In this document: positions 1 through 7,843 of the stretch, piece by piece | How the letters are laid out: every line of letters begins with the position of its first letter | How positions within the stretch are numbered: position 1 is the first letter of the stretch | Source: Kribbella qitaiheensis | GTDB lineage: Bacteria; Actinomycetota; Actinomycetes; Propionibacteriales; Kribbellaceae | Length of the DNA: 64,000 bases | Assembly: GCF_014217565.1 (NCBI RefSeq) | Contig: NZ_CP043661.1 | Coordinates: forward strand, 4,030,001-4,094,000 | Direction: 5' to 3' | The notes under the pieces: model-generated | What the model was told of the DNA's origin: nothing | Seen by the model: only the letters and a program-made list of their open reading frames with translations | The model's database searches: none | Translations under genes and position numbers: made by a program

Positions 1-818
1 ACCTCTTGGTAGCCGGACGCGCGATACAGGGCGATCGCCTCCGTGAGATTGCGATTGGTTTCGAGACGCAGTACTTCGGTGCCGCGGGCTGAGGCCTCCT
101 CCTCCAGCTCGGCCAGCAACCGGCGACCGAGACCGAGCCCGCGAATCTCCGCCGACACCCACATCCGCTTCACCTCGGCCGGCTCGCCAGGATGAAACTT
201 CAGCCCCGCACACCCGACCGGCTCACCATGCAAGGTCGCCACCAACAGCAGCCCAGCCGGCAACGTCAACTCGTCGACGCCGGCCGAGATCGTAAGCGCG
301 TGGTCGAAACCCCCGTCGAACCTCGTAGCCAGCTCCTCGAAGTACGACTCTCTGCAGAACCGGGCCTCCGGACACCGCGGATCGACGACATCGACCTGCA
401 CGGTCGACGCCGTCAGCAACCTTTCGACCTCGCCCATCGCGGCGATCAACCGCTCCCGCTGCCGCTCACTGAGCGGCTCGAGAATCGACTCGGCCAACTC
501 GTCAGACCGCTGATCAAGCACCGCCCGCTCAGCCCGCCCCCGACCAGTCAACCGAGCCGTCCGCACCCGCCCATCCTCACCACTCTGCTCGACCTCGACG
601 AGACCGTCGTTCTCAAGAACCCGCAGCAGCCGGCTCAGATACCCGGAATCAAGATCAAGCCGCGCCCGCAACGACCGCAGATCACACCCGTCCGCCCCGA
701 TCTCCCACAACACCCGCGCCTGCCCCAACGGCCGATCCCGCGACATATATGCGTCATTCAACGCCCCGATCCGCTGCGTCACGGTCCGATTGAACCGCCT
801 GACATCACCGATCCCCAT
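1..818 (-). CDS. MarR-type winged-helix regulator fused to GNAT acetyltransferase (3' end outside window)
   Basis: Translated from the minus strand, the product begins MGIGDVRRFNRTV. An N-terminal MarR-like winged helix covers roughly residues 1-140, with the recognition region around LRARLDLDSGYLSRLLRVLE. A GNAT domain follows, with the acetyl-CoA binding signature RGLGLGRRLLAELE and the conserved ETNRNLTEAIALYRASGY segment. The reading frame runs off the left edge, so the last residues are missing. This two-domain layout is a known bacterial family in which the regulator also acetylates an unknown small substrate. The ATG at 818 is the first codon after a perfect palindrome that contains a -10-like TATAGT, so the mRNA is probably leaderless and self-regulated. 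The substrate is unknown. Confidence 0.88.
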   Translation of the reverse strand, partial: MGIGDVRRFNRTVTQRIGALNDAYMSRDRPLGQARVLWEIGADGCDLRSLRARLDLDSGYLSRLLRVLENDGLVEVEQSGEDGRVRTARLTGRGRAERAVLDQRSDELAESILEPLSERQRERLIAAMGEVERLLTASTVQVDVVDPRCPEARFCRESYFEELATRFDGGFDHALTISAGVDELTLPAGLLLVATLHGEPVGCAGLKFHPGEPAEVKRMWVSAEIRGLGLGRRLLAELEEEASARGTEVLRLETNRNLTEAIALYRASGYQE

Positions 819-838
819 CCTCTGACTATAGTCAGAGG
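819..838 (-). promoter_or_regulatory. Perfect 20-bp palindrome over the -10 of the MarR-GNAT gene
   Basis: CCTCTGACTATAGTCAGAGG is a perfect inverted repeat directly abutting the ATG at 818. On the minus strand it contains TATAGT (825-830), which ends six bases before the ATG. That is the spacing expected if transcription starts at the A of the start codon. A MarR dimer bound here would cover the -10 element, so autorepression is the natural reading. No Shine-Dalgarno sequence can fit. Confidence 0.7.
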
Positions 839-931
839 ATTCGGCTGGATCCCCTGCCCAGCAGCGAATCTGCGTCCCGATCGACAGGAAATGATCCACG
901 GGAGCGGCCAGAAAGTGGCGCGGCGCCCGAC

Positions 932-1534
932 TCAGCCGACGGGACCTGCTGGAAGCCGTTCGCGGTTTGAGAAGACGAGGTCGATCACGTCGTGGCGTTG
1001 GTAGGGTCGCCAGCGGGTCAAGTGGGGATGGACGAGCCAGCGGGTGCGGCCGGTCGATTCGGTGAAGGTATCTGGCGCCGGTATCCAGTCGGCGGGGCCG
1101 GTGTGGAGTACGCCGTCCGCCGCGGCGACCTGAGCGGCGGGGATCGAATCGGGCGCAACGAAGAACCACCAGCGCTTGCGAAATGACGCCATGGCCGTCG
1201 GACAGGTTGCCTTGAGCAACTGATTCAGCAGCGCGCCGTACTGCGGTGGCACGTCGATCACGTCGTACGAGTCGGTGATCAACGCGATGTCCCACGGGTG
1301 CTCACTCCAGATCGCTTCCGCCTGAGCCACGCTGCGGACGACTGGTCCGGCCAGGTGTGGGTCTACGCAGTCCCCACGAACGCAGAGGCACACCCCGTCT
1401 CTGGGAACAGCCAGCGGAGCAACAGTCCAGCCGTTCTCCACATACCGCACCGCGCGCCGGCAGACCCGCTCCCGCCACCGCCGCCAAGCAAACCCTCCAC
1501 CCCAGCACCGTGCGGCCGACATACAGTCAGGCAC
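932..1534 (-). CDS. Bifunctional DNA primase/polymerase N-terminal domain-like protein
   Basis: A protein of about 200 residues that resembles the small actinobacterial proteins annotated as carrying a primase/polymerase N-terminal domain. It has an opening helix and an 'NGWTVAPLAVPRDG' strand. A Cys-rich segment (CLCVRGDCVDPH) follows, then a HPWDIALIT strand and a late RWWFFVAP strand. The usual acidic metal-binding residues of active primases are not obvious, so catalysis is doubtful. The GTG at 1534 overlaps the stop of the upstream methyltransferase by 8 nt, which implies translational coupling; an ATG at 1522 is the alternative start. The assignment rests on pattern memory of the family. 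Confidence 0.6.
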   Translation of the reverse strand: MPDCMSAARCWGGGFAWRRWRERVCRRAVRYVENGWTVAPLAVPRDGVCLCVRGDCVDPHLAGPVVRSVAQAEAIWSEHPWDIALITDSYDVIDVPPQYGALLNQLLKATCPTAMASFRKRWWFFVAPDSIPAAQVAAADGVLHTGPADWIPAPDTFTESTGRTRWLVHPHLTRWRPYQRHDVIDLVFSNRERLPAGPVG

Positions 1535-2339
1535 GCTGGCCGACTGCGAAGAAGAGGGAGCTGACTGCGACCAGCTCCGGATGATTGTCGGCGATCCGGG
1601 TGCAGGCCAGCGCGGTCTGCAGCGGGTCGGGGTCGCTCATCGTCGCCGGTAGCGGCTGGTCCTTGAAGTGCGCGTCGATGGTGAGGGTCAGCCAGCCGCC
1701 CGGTCCGGTGAGCCCGTGGACCGTGACGGCCCGCAGCCCGGCGTTGGTCAGCTCGGTCCGCAGTTGGGTGACCGTGTGGTACGTCGTCTCGGCCATCCGC
1801 TCGTTGTCCGGACTGAAGCCGCTGTCCAGGATCTCGCGAACGATCTTCTCCCGCTGCTGCAGCTTGTTCGCGAGCATCGAGCCGATCAGGTTCGCGGCCC
1901 GGTTGATCGCGATCACCGCGATGAACCCGCCCGGCTTGATCACCCGGACGGCCTCCCGCAACGCCAGCCGCCGGTCGGCCGCCTCGGGCAGGTGGTACAT
2001 CGGCCCGGCCAGGAGGACGGCGTCGAAGTGCTCGTTGTCCCACGGCAACCGCCGCGCATCCCCTTGTATTGCGTCAATCCCAGCCGCCGCGGCCTGCTCG
2101 ACATGCCGCTGGACCGGATCCAGCAGCTCGACGTCGTACCCCTTCTCCTTCAACCAGCTCGCATGTACTCCGGGTCCGCCACCGATGTCCCCGACCGTCG
2201 CGGGCGGCTCGGGCAGGTACCGCTCCAACAAGTCCCGCACTCTGGCGAGCTCCAACTGCCCCTTCAACGTCGACCCCAGCCTGCTCGCCTCGTCATGGCG
2301 GGTCGTGTAGTGCGTCTCAAGATCCACAGAGGTCGTCAT
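1527..2339 (-). CDS. Class I SAM-dependent methyltransferase
   Basis: A 270-residue class I methyltransferase. Motif I is VGDIGGGPGVHASWL (about residues 48-62). An acidic residue ends the next strand (YDVELLDPV), and GDARRLPW and FDAVLLAGPMYHL mark motifs II and III. The ATG at 2339 was chosen because the fold starts shortly after it; the 37 codons upstream look non-coding. It is cotranscribed with the primase-like gene downstream. The C-terminal half does not reveal the acceptor substrate, so only the reaction class is supported. Confidence 0.85.
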   Translation of the reverse strand: MTTSVDLETHYTTRHDEASRLGSTLKGQLELARVRDLLERYLPEPPATVGDIGGGPGVHASWLKEKGYDVELLDPVQRHVEQAAAAGIDAIQGDARRLPWDNEHFDAVLLAGPMYHLPEAADRRLALREAVRVIKPGGFIAVIAINRAANLIGSMLANKLQQREKIVREILDSGFSPDNERMAETTYHTVTQLRTELTNAGLRAVTVHGLTGPGGWLTLTIDAHFKDQPLPATMSDPDPLQTALACTRIADNHPELVAVSSLFFAVGQRA

Positions 2340-2419
2340 GCCACTGAGTCTCGAGCCCGCGAACCCCTTCCAACAGGGCATTTCGCAGGGCATCCCGGGG
2401 CAGCTTCGGGCAGATCGCC

Positions 2420-2450
2420 TCATCCACAGGCCTCCGATTGCTGTGGACAA
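2420..2450. promoter_or_regulatory. Inverted pair of DnaA-box-like sequences
   Basis: TCATCCACAG (2420-2429) and, on the minus strand, TTGTCCACAG (2441-2450) form an inverted repeat TCCACAG-N11-CTGTGGA. Both are within one mismatch of TTWTNCACA; TTGTCCACA is the form favoured in high-GC actinobacteria. They lie between two divergent genes. DnaA binding is inference. Confidence 0.35.
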
Positions 2451-2539
2451 CTTGACCAGATGTGTTCGGTCTCGAATCCCTTGAAAATAAGGGCTCTTCG
2501 ATTGGGAAACTGTCGGAGGGGGTGGCTATTGTTAGTGGC

Positions 2540-4243
2540 ATGGAACCCGTCGAGGCGCGTCCGATCCGGTCGATGAGCGGCAAGGAAATGCTCGACGCCC
2601 TCGACGCTGTGCACGACGAACTCACGCGCCTGCAGACCTACCGCCACCAGCTCCTTGCCGCCTTCGACGAGGCCGGTCACGCGAATACTTTCGGCGCGAA
2701 GGACACCGTCGAGCTCGTGTCGTTCCGCCACCGGCTCCCGGCCGCCCAGGTCCGCGCCGAGCTCAAACTCGCCGCTGCCCTCCAGAAGTACGTCGCTGTC
2801 TGCGGTGCGCTGCCCAGCCTGCTGGACGAGGATGCCGACACGGACGAGGGTGACTATTTTCTACACTTCGGTCAGGCGAAAGCCATCGTCACGGCACTGG
2901 AGAGGATCCCTCGGTCGGCAATGGTTCCCGTCGAAGATCTGGACGCGGCGGAACAGCAGCTCGTCAAGGCAGCCCAGCACCTGAACTCCGCTGACCTGGC
3001 CAGAGCCGGCAAGCAGGTCCGCGACATCCTCGACACCGACGGTCCCGAGCCGGCCGAGGAGGACGCCTACCGACGCGAGGCCCTTTGGTATCGCAAAGCC
3101 GACCAGGGCATCTGCCTCGGCGGCTACCTCGCCAACGAGAACGCCGAATTGTTCAGCACCCTGATCCACGCCAACGCCAAGCCCCACAAGACAAAGGACG
3201 GTCAGCCCGACCCCCGCACCCGAGACAAGCGCCAGGCAGACGCCCTGGTCGCCGTCCTCACCGCCGCCGCCACAGGCACAGGCACCCCCAGCCCGAACAT
3301 CACCATAACCATCGACTACAACGCCCTGAAGAACGCCACCGCCCACAACGCCAACCGCACGCCAACTCCCAACCACCCCCGCCCCGCCACGCCCGGCCGC
3401 ACGGACAAGACCGACCGATCGAGCACAGGCCAAGCGCCCACCCCAGCCGTCACCGCTACTCCTGACTCTGCAGACGCTCTGACCTCAGCCGGCACCAACA
3501 GCCTTGCAAACAACGATCTATCCATCGGCCACAGCAACCCACAACCTCCACCCGACGGTCACGGCAACCCACAACCCCTACCGGTCGGTCTCGACGGCGC
3601 ACGGCGTCTGCCGTTCGATCTTGGGGAGGGGAGCGGGATGGGTGAGCTCGTCTTCGGCGACAACCTGTCGGCCGCCGCGGTCCGCCGTCTCGCCTGCGAC
3701 TCCGGCGTACTCCCGGTCGTCCTTGGTTCGAACTCGCAACCCCTCGACGTCGGGATGACCAAACGATTCGTCACTGCCCCGATCCGCAACGCCCTGATCG
3801 CCCGCGACAAGGGATGCATCATCTGCAACGCACCCCCGATCATGTGCGACGCCCACCACCTCGCGCACTGGATCGACGGCGGCCCGACGTCGCTCGCCAA
3901 CCTTGCTCTCTTCTGCAAACTCCACCACCGCGAAGTCCACCACCGCCAATGGTCAGTCACCATCATCGACGGCATCCCTCAGGTCACCCGCCCACCCTGG
4001 GCCGACCGCACCCCACCCCGCCGAAGACTCCGCGTCCCACCCAACCATCCACCCGAGACCAGCCCCGGTTGGCCGCCGCCTCCTGCCCGCGCCAAGGCCG
4101 AGCAGCACAACCCCGGCGAAACGCCAACCCGCTCCTGGCCGCACACCGACGACATCCCCTGGATCACCCCAGCAGACGCCACCCTCCTCAACCCCTGGGG
4201 CGACCACCCCACCCAGTCCACCCCACCACCCCTAGCCTCCTAA
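2540..4243 (+). CDS. DUF222 / HNH endonuclease signature protein (13E12 repeat family)
   Basis: A 567-residue member of the actinobacterial DUF222-HNH family, usually multicopy and of unsettled role. The DUF222 helical region covers about residues 20-260 (SFRHRLPAAQVRAELKLA, YFLHFGQAKAI). A Pro/Thr/Asn-rich low-complexity stretch of about 120 residues follows. The C-terminal HNH domain is ARDKGCIICN...CDAHHLAHW...NLALFCKLHHREVH, with CxxC zinc ligands and the catalytic His present. The ATG at 2540 follows a GGAGGGGG tract and opens directly into the domain; longer upstream starts add unrelated sequence. The very Pro-rich tail (PPRRRLRVPPNHPP and beyond) is typical of the family. Nuclease activity has not been shown for most members. 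Confidence 0.9.
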   Translation: MEPVEARPIRSMSGKEMLDALDAVHDELTRLQTYRHQLLAAFDEAGHANTFGAKDTVELVSFRHRLPAAQVRAELKLAAALQKYVAVCGALPSLLDEDADTDEGDYFLHFGQAKAIVTALERIPRSAMVPVEDLDAAEQQLVKAAQHLNSADLARAGKQVRDILDTDGPEPAEEDAYRREALWYRKADQGICLGGYLANENAELFSTLIHANAKPHKTKDGQPDPRTRDKRQADALVAVLTAAATGTGTPSPNITITIDYNALKNATAHNANRTPTPNHPRPATPGRTDKTDRSSTGQAPTPAVTATPDSADALTSAGTNSLANNDLSIGHSNPQPPPDGHGNPQPLPVGLDGARRLPFDLGEGSGMGELVFGDNLSAAAVRRLACDSGVLPVVLGSNSQPLDVGMTKRFVTAPIRNALIARDKGCIICNAPPIMCDAHHLAHWIDGGPTSLANLALFCKLHHREVHHRQWSVTIIDGIPQVTRPPWADRTPPRRRLRVPPNHPPETSPGWPPPPARAKAEQHNPGETPTRSWPHTDDIPWITPADATLLNPWGDHPTQSTPPPLAS

Positions 4244-4930
4244 CCCCCCACCTCCACCGCTCCCCGCCCTGCCTGCCTGCCCCGCCTGCCCCGACTGCCC
4301 TGCCTGCCTGCCTGCCCCCATCGTCACCACTCCCTGGCCTCCTCCCCCAGCTCCATCACTCTCTAGCGTTTTAACCCACCAACGTCCCGGCCTTGGACTC
4401 CGCTCATGTCCGGTCGCCAGCACCAGGTCACCCGAAGACCCGCCGCTGCCCAACTCCTGCAGCCGAACCGGACCGCCCACTCCCTGCGCGGCGGCGGGGT
4501 GATCGAGGAGTTCGTTGACGCGACCGTGGCTTTGCCTGGCGCATTGATGGCCACGCCGAGTCCTGGGATCAGCAGCAGCACGAGCAGCACCCAACTACCA
4601 AGGCGGCCGCGCGAGCTGGTGGGCCGCCGGTGGAGGTGGCCCACCAGAACGGCGCCTGACAGAACTGCGTTTGGCGGAGCGAGCATCTGGCGGAGCGGGC
4701 CGGCCGGCTGTGCGAGCGGGGCCGAGTGGGCTGATTACGTGGGGCTGTACCGACGGACAGGAGGTAGTCGGCTGGTTGGTTGGTGCCCGCGCTCAGCCGG
4801 GTGTGGCACGGGTGCGCTCCGTGGACTACCTCCTGTCCGTCGGTACGCGCTCCCGCTGCTGCCTGCGCCTGGGGGAAAGACGGACCGCCCGGCTCCAAGG
4901 GGGTGGAGGCGGGCGGTTCGGGGGTAGGAA
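4244..4930. other. Gene-poor interval with low-complexity CCTG tract and a 100-bp inverted-repeat element
   Basis: This 687-bp gap holds no convincing gene. It begins with a degenerate CCTG/CCCC tandem tract (about 4260-4320) just after the HNH gene, and a perfect inverted-repeat element sits at 4747-4846. A minus-strand frame at 4363-4686 contains one hydrophobic stretch (SWVLLVLLLIPGLGVAI) but has no recognisable family or good start. It may be a gene remnant. Confidence 0.6.
4747..4846. repeat. 100-bp element with perfect 23-bp terminal inverted repeats
   Basis: The left arm is 4747-4769 (starting GTACCGACGGACAGG) and the right arm is 4824-4846, its exact reverse complement over all 23 bases. 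The 54-base interior is G-rich and encodes nothing. No target-site duplication was found in the flanks. As RNA or single-stranded DNA it would form a very stable hairpin. It could be a terminator, a REP-like mobile palindrome or the footprint of a miniature element. Confidence 0.75.
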
Positions 4931-5494
4931 TTAGTCCAGTGGGCGGAGTTCGTCGGCGTAGGAGACTGAGACCCGGCGGAGGACGTTGTCCTTGACGGAG
5001 TACTGGCCCATTCGCCACAGGGGTGGGCTGTAGGCGTGGACGGTGACGCTGCCCTTGTCGAGGCCGACCACGCGGTGGATGTGGTCGGGGCCGAAGCCGT
5101 AGACGTCGCCGGCCTCGATCTCGGTCTCGACGGAGTCGACGCCGATCGCCAGGTTGTGCTCGACGAGCTTGCCGCGGGCGACGGCGACCGCGCCCGAGGA
5201 GACGTCGTGGTCGTGCCAGCCGGTGTCGTTGACCGGGGTCCAGCAGATCAGCCAGACGTCCACGTTGGCGTCGCGGTGCAGCGAGGCGAAGACCCGCTCC
5301 TCGTCGCTGTAGGCGACCTTGTCCTCCCACAAATGCGGCTGGGCCGCGATGCCGCCGGCCAGCTCGGCCAGCTCGCTCGGTTCGAGATCACGCCCCGGCA
5401 GGTTGTCCAGCGACAGACAGCCGTTGAGCTCCACGAGCCGGCTGGCCTGACGCGCGGGTACGACGGGTGCGTCGGAAACGTGCTGAACAGTCAC
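4931..5494 (-). CDS. Cysteine dioxygenase-like cupin protein
   Basis: A 187-residue cupin of the cysteine dioxygenase (CDO type I) family, which oxidises cysteine or related thiols to sulfinic acids at a mononuclear iron. Two histidines lie in the WHDHD motif (about residues 92-96) and a third in DHIHRV (about 137-142). This is the 3-His iron site of the family. The pre-cupin helix and WLICWTP strand also match. The gene lies about 110 bp downstream of an amidohydrolase on the same strand, and both are probably controlled by the LacI regulator at 6686. The actual substrate (cysteine, 3-mercaptopropionate or another thiol) cannot be told. Confidence 0.85.
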   Translation of the reverse strand: MTVQHVSDAPVVPARQASRLVELNGCLSLDNLPGRDLEPSELAELAGGIAAQPHLWEDKVAYSDEERVFASLHRDANVDVWLICWTPVNDTGWHDHDVSSGAVAVARGKLVEHNLAIGVDSVETEIEAGDVYGFGPDHIHRVVGLDKGSVTVHAYSPPLWRMGQYSVKDNVLRRVSVSYADELRPLD

Positions 5495-5603
5495 TGCACT
5501 CCCCTCTCGGAGAAGACGCCGATGGCTTGCGGGCCATGGCTTGGGTGGATGTGGTGGTTCCCCGTACTACGTGTCGCGGGGTCGCTGGAAGGTCTGAGGT
5601 GAT

Positions 5604-6518
5604 TCATCGCTCCGCCGCCGCTGGATCGATGCCGTACAGCAGGCGGTGCGGATTGTTGTAACGGATCACGGCGGTAGCGGCCGCGCCCTGGCGAAGGTCG
5701 ACGGTCCCGGCGTACGGGCGGTCGGTGCCGTGGACGACCTGGTCGATCCCGAGCACCCGGGCGACCGCGTCGATCCCCTGCGGTCCGTAGCTCGAGGTCT
5801 CGACGAAGAGGTTGGGATCGATGGTGCCGAGTCGGCCGCCACGCGCAGCGAGTCGCTCGTGGTGAACGGGCGCCAAGCCTGCTGCGGCGACGAAGCAGAG
5901 CCGGAGCTTCGGGAAGGCGGTGCGACCACCGAAGGCGTGCCAGGCCCACCAGGCCGCCTGCAGTTGGAGGGTGTAGTCGGCCACCGGCGCCCACCATCCC
6001 GGCACGTCGCCGGCCGGCAGGGTCGCGGTCCCGGGATGCACGAGTATCGGCTTGCTCGACCGCTCGGCAACCGTCAGCAAGTCGCCGAGGTCAGCCCAGG
6101 CGGCCGGCGTACCGAGCACGTGAGCCGGCAGCTGCAGTCCGATAAAACCTCTACCCAGTAAGGATTCCAGGCCGTCGACGTCCGGCTCGACGAGATCGAT
6201 GGCGGCCCAGGCCTTGAAAGGCTCAGGCAGCGACAACGCACCCTCATGCCAAGCGTCGAGCAAAGCGGTGTCGCCAAGCTGCTCGATGCCGAGCGGGCTG
6301 GACAGCGACACCCCGGCCAGTGCGGTCTGGGCATCCTGCTCCAGCGCGACCCGCTTGCCGAGCTCATGTGCCGCCGGATCGACCTCGTACGCCGGCTCGC
6401 CGGCCGTGTGCAACGTCCAGCCGTCCAGGTACGGCGGTTCGGTGCGGGCCCGGAGCCGGTCGACGAACCCGGCCGGCCACAGGTGCTGGTGAACATCGAT
6501 CACGCCGGTCACGGGCAC
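5604..6518 (-). CDS. Amidohydrolase-family metal-dependent hydrolase (TIM barrel)
   Basis: About 304 residues of the amidohydrolase_2 fold. The N-terminal metal site is VIDVHQHLWP (HxH), a lysine/histidine strand is KPILVHPGTA, and the final aspartate is in VHGTDRPYAG. Unusually for the family, the FVAAAGLAPVHHERL segment carries a double histidine. The GTG at 6518 gives the longest product, but a second in-frame GTG at 6512 is better spaced from the upstream GGAGAGG and may be the true start. The gene is divergent from the LacI regulator, and the two operators at 6567-6603 sit at its promoter. It probably hydrolyses or decarboxylates a small carboxylate; the substrate is unknown. Confidence 0.85.
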   Translation of the reverse strand: MPVTGVIDVHQHLWPAGFVDRLRARTEPPYLDGWTLHTAGEPAYEVDPAAHELGKRVALEQDAQTALAGVSLSSPLGIEQLGDTALLDAWHEGALSLPEPFKAWAAIDLVEPDVDGLESLLGRGFIGLQLPAHVLGTPAAWADLGDLLTVAERSSKPILVHPGTATLPAGDVPGWWAPVADYTLQLQAAWWAWHAFGGRTAFPKLRLCFVAAAGLAPVHHERLAARGGRLGTIDPNLFVETSSYGPQGIDAVARVLGIDQVVHGTDRPYAGTVDLRQGAAATAVIRYNNPHRLLYGIDPAAAER

Positions 6519-6566
6519 ACCTCTCCGTCAAGGTTGACTCGGTTCATACTGGCGGGGAGCTTCGCT

Positions 6567-6580
6567 TTGAAGCGCTTCAA
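6567..6580. promoter_or_regulatory. LacI-family operator 1
   Basis: TTGAAGCGCTTCAA is a perfect 14-bp palindrome with the central CG typical of LacI/PurR-family operators. It lies between the divergent amidohydrolase and LacI genes. Confidence 0.85.
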
Positions 6581-6591
6581 GACATCCGTAG

Positions 6592-6603
6592 TGAAGCGCT
6601 TCA
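6592..6603. promoter_or_regulatory. LacI-family operator 2
   Basis: TGAAGCGCTTCA is a second perfect palindrome identical to the core of operator 1. It is centred 24 bp away, about two helical turns, so two dimers could bind the same DNA face. Confidence 0.85.
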
Positions 6604-6685
6604 AAGACGGTGTTGTCAAGCTCGTATCCAGCACGTAAGCCCTGGCGCCCAGCTTTTGTCGGCGCGGTGGCCTAGGGTCGATGCC

Positions 6686-7699
6686 ATGTCCGGAACAGGC
6701 CGCAGGCCGACGCTCAAGGACATCGCGGCGGAGACCGGCCTCTCGATGGCGGCGGTCTCGTACGCGCTGCGAGGTCTGCAAGGAACGCCGGAGACGCAGG
6801 CGCGGGTGCAGGAAGCCGCCGAACGTCTCGGGTACCAGGCCGATCCCGTGGCCCGCGCGCTCGCGTCCGGCCGGAGCGGTTCGATCGGCGTGCTCTGCGC
6901 CTCGCTCGAGGACCTGTGGCAGCAGCGCCTCGCCGCCGCGCTCGGCCGGGAGCTGCTCGCTCCGGACCGGAACGCCTGGATCATCGACTCGGCCGGCGAC
7001 GCCGACCGTCAGCTCCAGCTCGCCCAGCACCTGGTCGACCACCGCGCCGACGCGATCGTGGTGATCCCGATCGATCCGGGCGCCAAGGCCTGGGCCAAGA
7101 TCGCCCAGCAGGCGGCCGTGATCGCGATCGGCGACGCGCTGCCCGCCGCGAAGGCGAAGTCCGAGGTCCTCTTCGACAACGAGGCCGGCGTCAGTACGGC
7201 GCTGCGCAGACTGGCCGAGGCCGGTCACCGCAACGTCGCGGTGCTCAGCCCGTCCCGCCGGTTCGAGGTGGAGCGGCCGGCCGAGGAGATCGCCCAGCGG
7301 GTCGCCTTCGGGCTGAGGCTCAAGATCCGCATCGTCCCGTGTCCGCACGACCTGGCCGGCGCGACCGAGGTCGCCCGCGCGATGCTGACCAGCGATCCGC
7401 GGCCGACCGGCGTGCTGGCGCTCGCCGACTCGATGGCCTTCGGGGTGTACGCGGCCTGCTCCGAGCTCGGCATCCGCCTGCCCGACGACCTGTCCCTGCT
7501 CGGGTACGACGACCAGCCGATGTCTCAGCTGCTCTGTCCGCCGCTGTCCACGTTCCACTGGCCGCTCGACGACCTCGTGGCGGACGTCGTCGCCCGCGTC
7601 ACCTCGGCCGTCGACACCAACCGCCGGGTCCGCCGGACCACCGTCGAGCCGACCCTGATCGAGCGCGGCTCGGTCGCCGCCCCGCCCACCACGGCATGA
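6686..7699 (+). CDS. LacI-family transcriptional regulator
   Basis: A 337-residue LacI regulator. The N-terminal helix-turn-helix is PTLKDIAAETGLSMAAVSYALRG, followed by the hinge region (AERLGYQADPVARALASG). The periplasmic-binding-protein-like effector domain contains ADAIVVIPID, GHRNVAVLSPS and LSLLGYDDQPMSQLLCPPLSTF. The ATG at 6686 places the DNA-binding helix at residue 10; upstream extension is not protein-like. It is divergent from the amidohydrolase/cupin pair, with two palindromic operators between them, which supports local and self control. The ligand is probably a substrate or product of that pair. Confidence 0.93.
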   Translation: MSGTGRRPTLKDIAAETGLSMAAVSYALRGLQGTPETQARVQEAAERLGYQADPVARALASGRSGSIGVLCASLEDLWQQRLAAALGRELLAPDRNAWIIDSAGDADRQLQLAQHLVDHRADAIVVIPIDPGAKAWAKIAQQAAVIAIGDALPAAKAKSEVLFDNEAGVSTALRRLAEAGHRNVAVLSPSRRFEVERPAEEIAQRVAFGLRLKIRIVPCPHDLAGATEVARAMLTSDPRPTGVLALADSMAFGVYAACSELGIRLPDDLSLLGYDDQPMSQLLCPPLSTFHWPLDDLVADVVARVTSAVDTNRRVRRTTVEPTLIERGSVAAPPTTA

Positions 7700-7843
7700 C
7701 GGCGACTTCCCGGCCACAGCATCCACCCTGCGAAACTAGACTAATCCAGTCGACTTAAAAGACACTGTCCAGGATGCGGATGCACCGCTGAACAGTCAGT
7801 GATCGACAGACCACTACCTCGACAGGTCTGGCGACCGACAAGA

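Noticed and set aside
4260..4320. CCTG tandem tract as a regulatory or recombination repeat
   Set aside because: Degenerate low-complexity sequence continuing the Pro-rich composition of the HNH gene end; no phasing or symmetry.
4363..4686. Minus-strand frame with one hydrophobic stretch in the gene-poor gap
   Set aside because: No Shine-Dalgarno, no recognisable family, and the second half reads like random high-GC frame. Mentioned only as a possible remnant.
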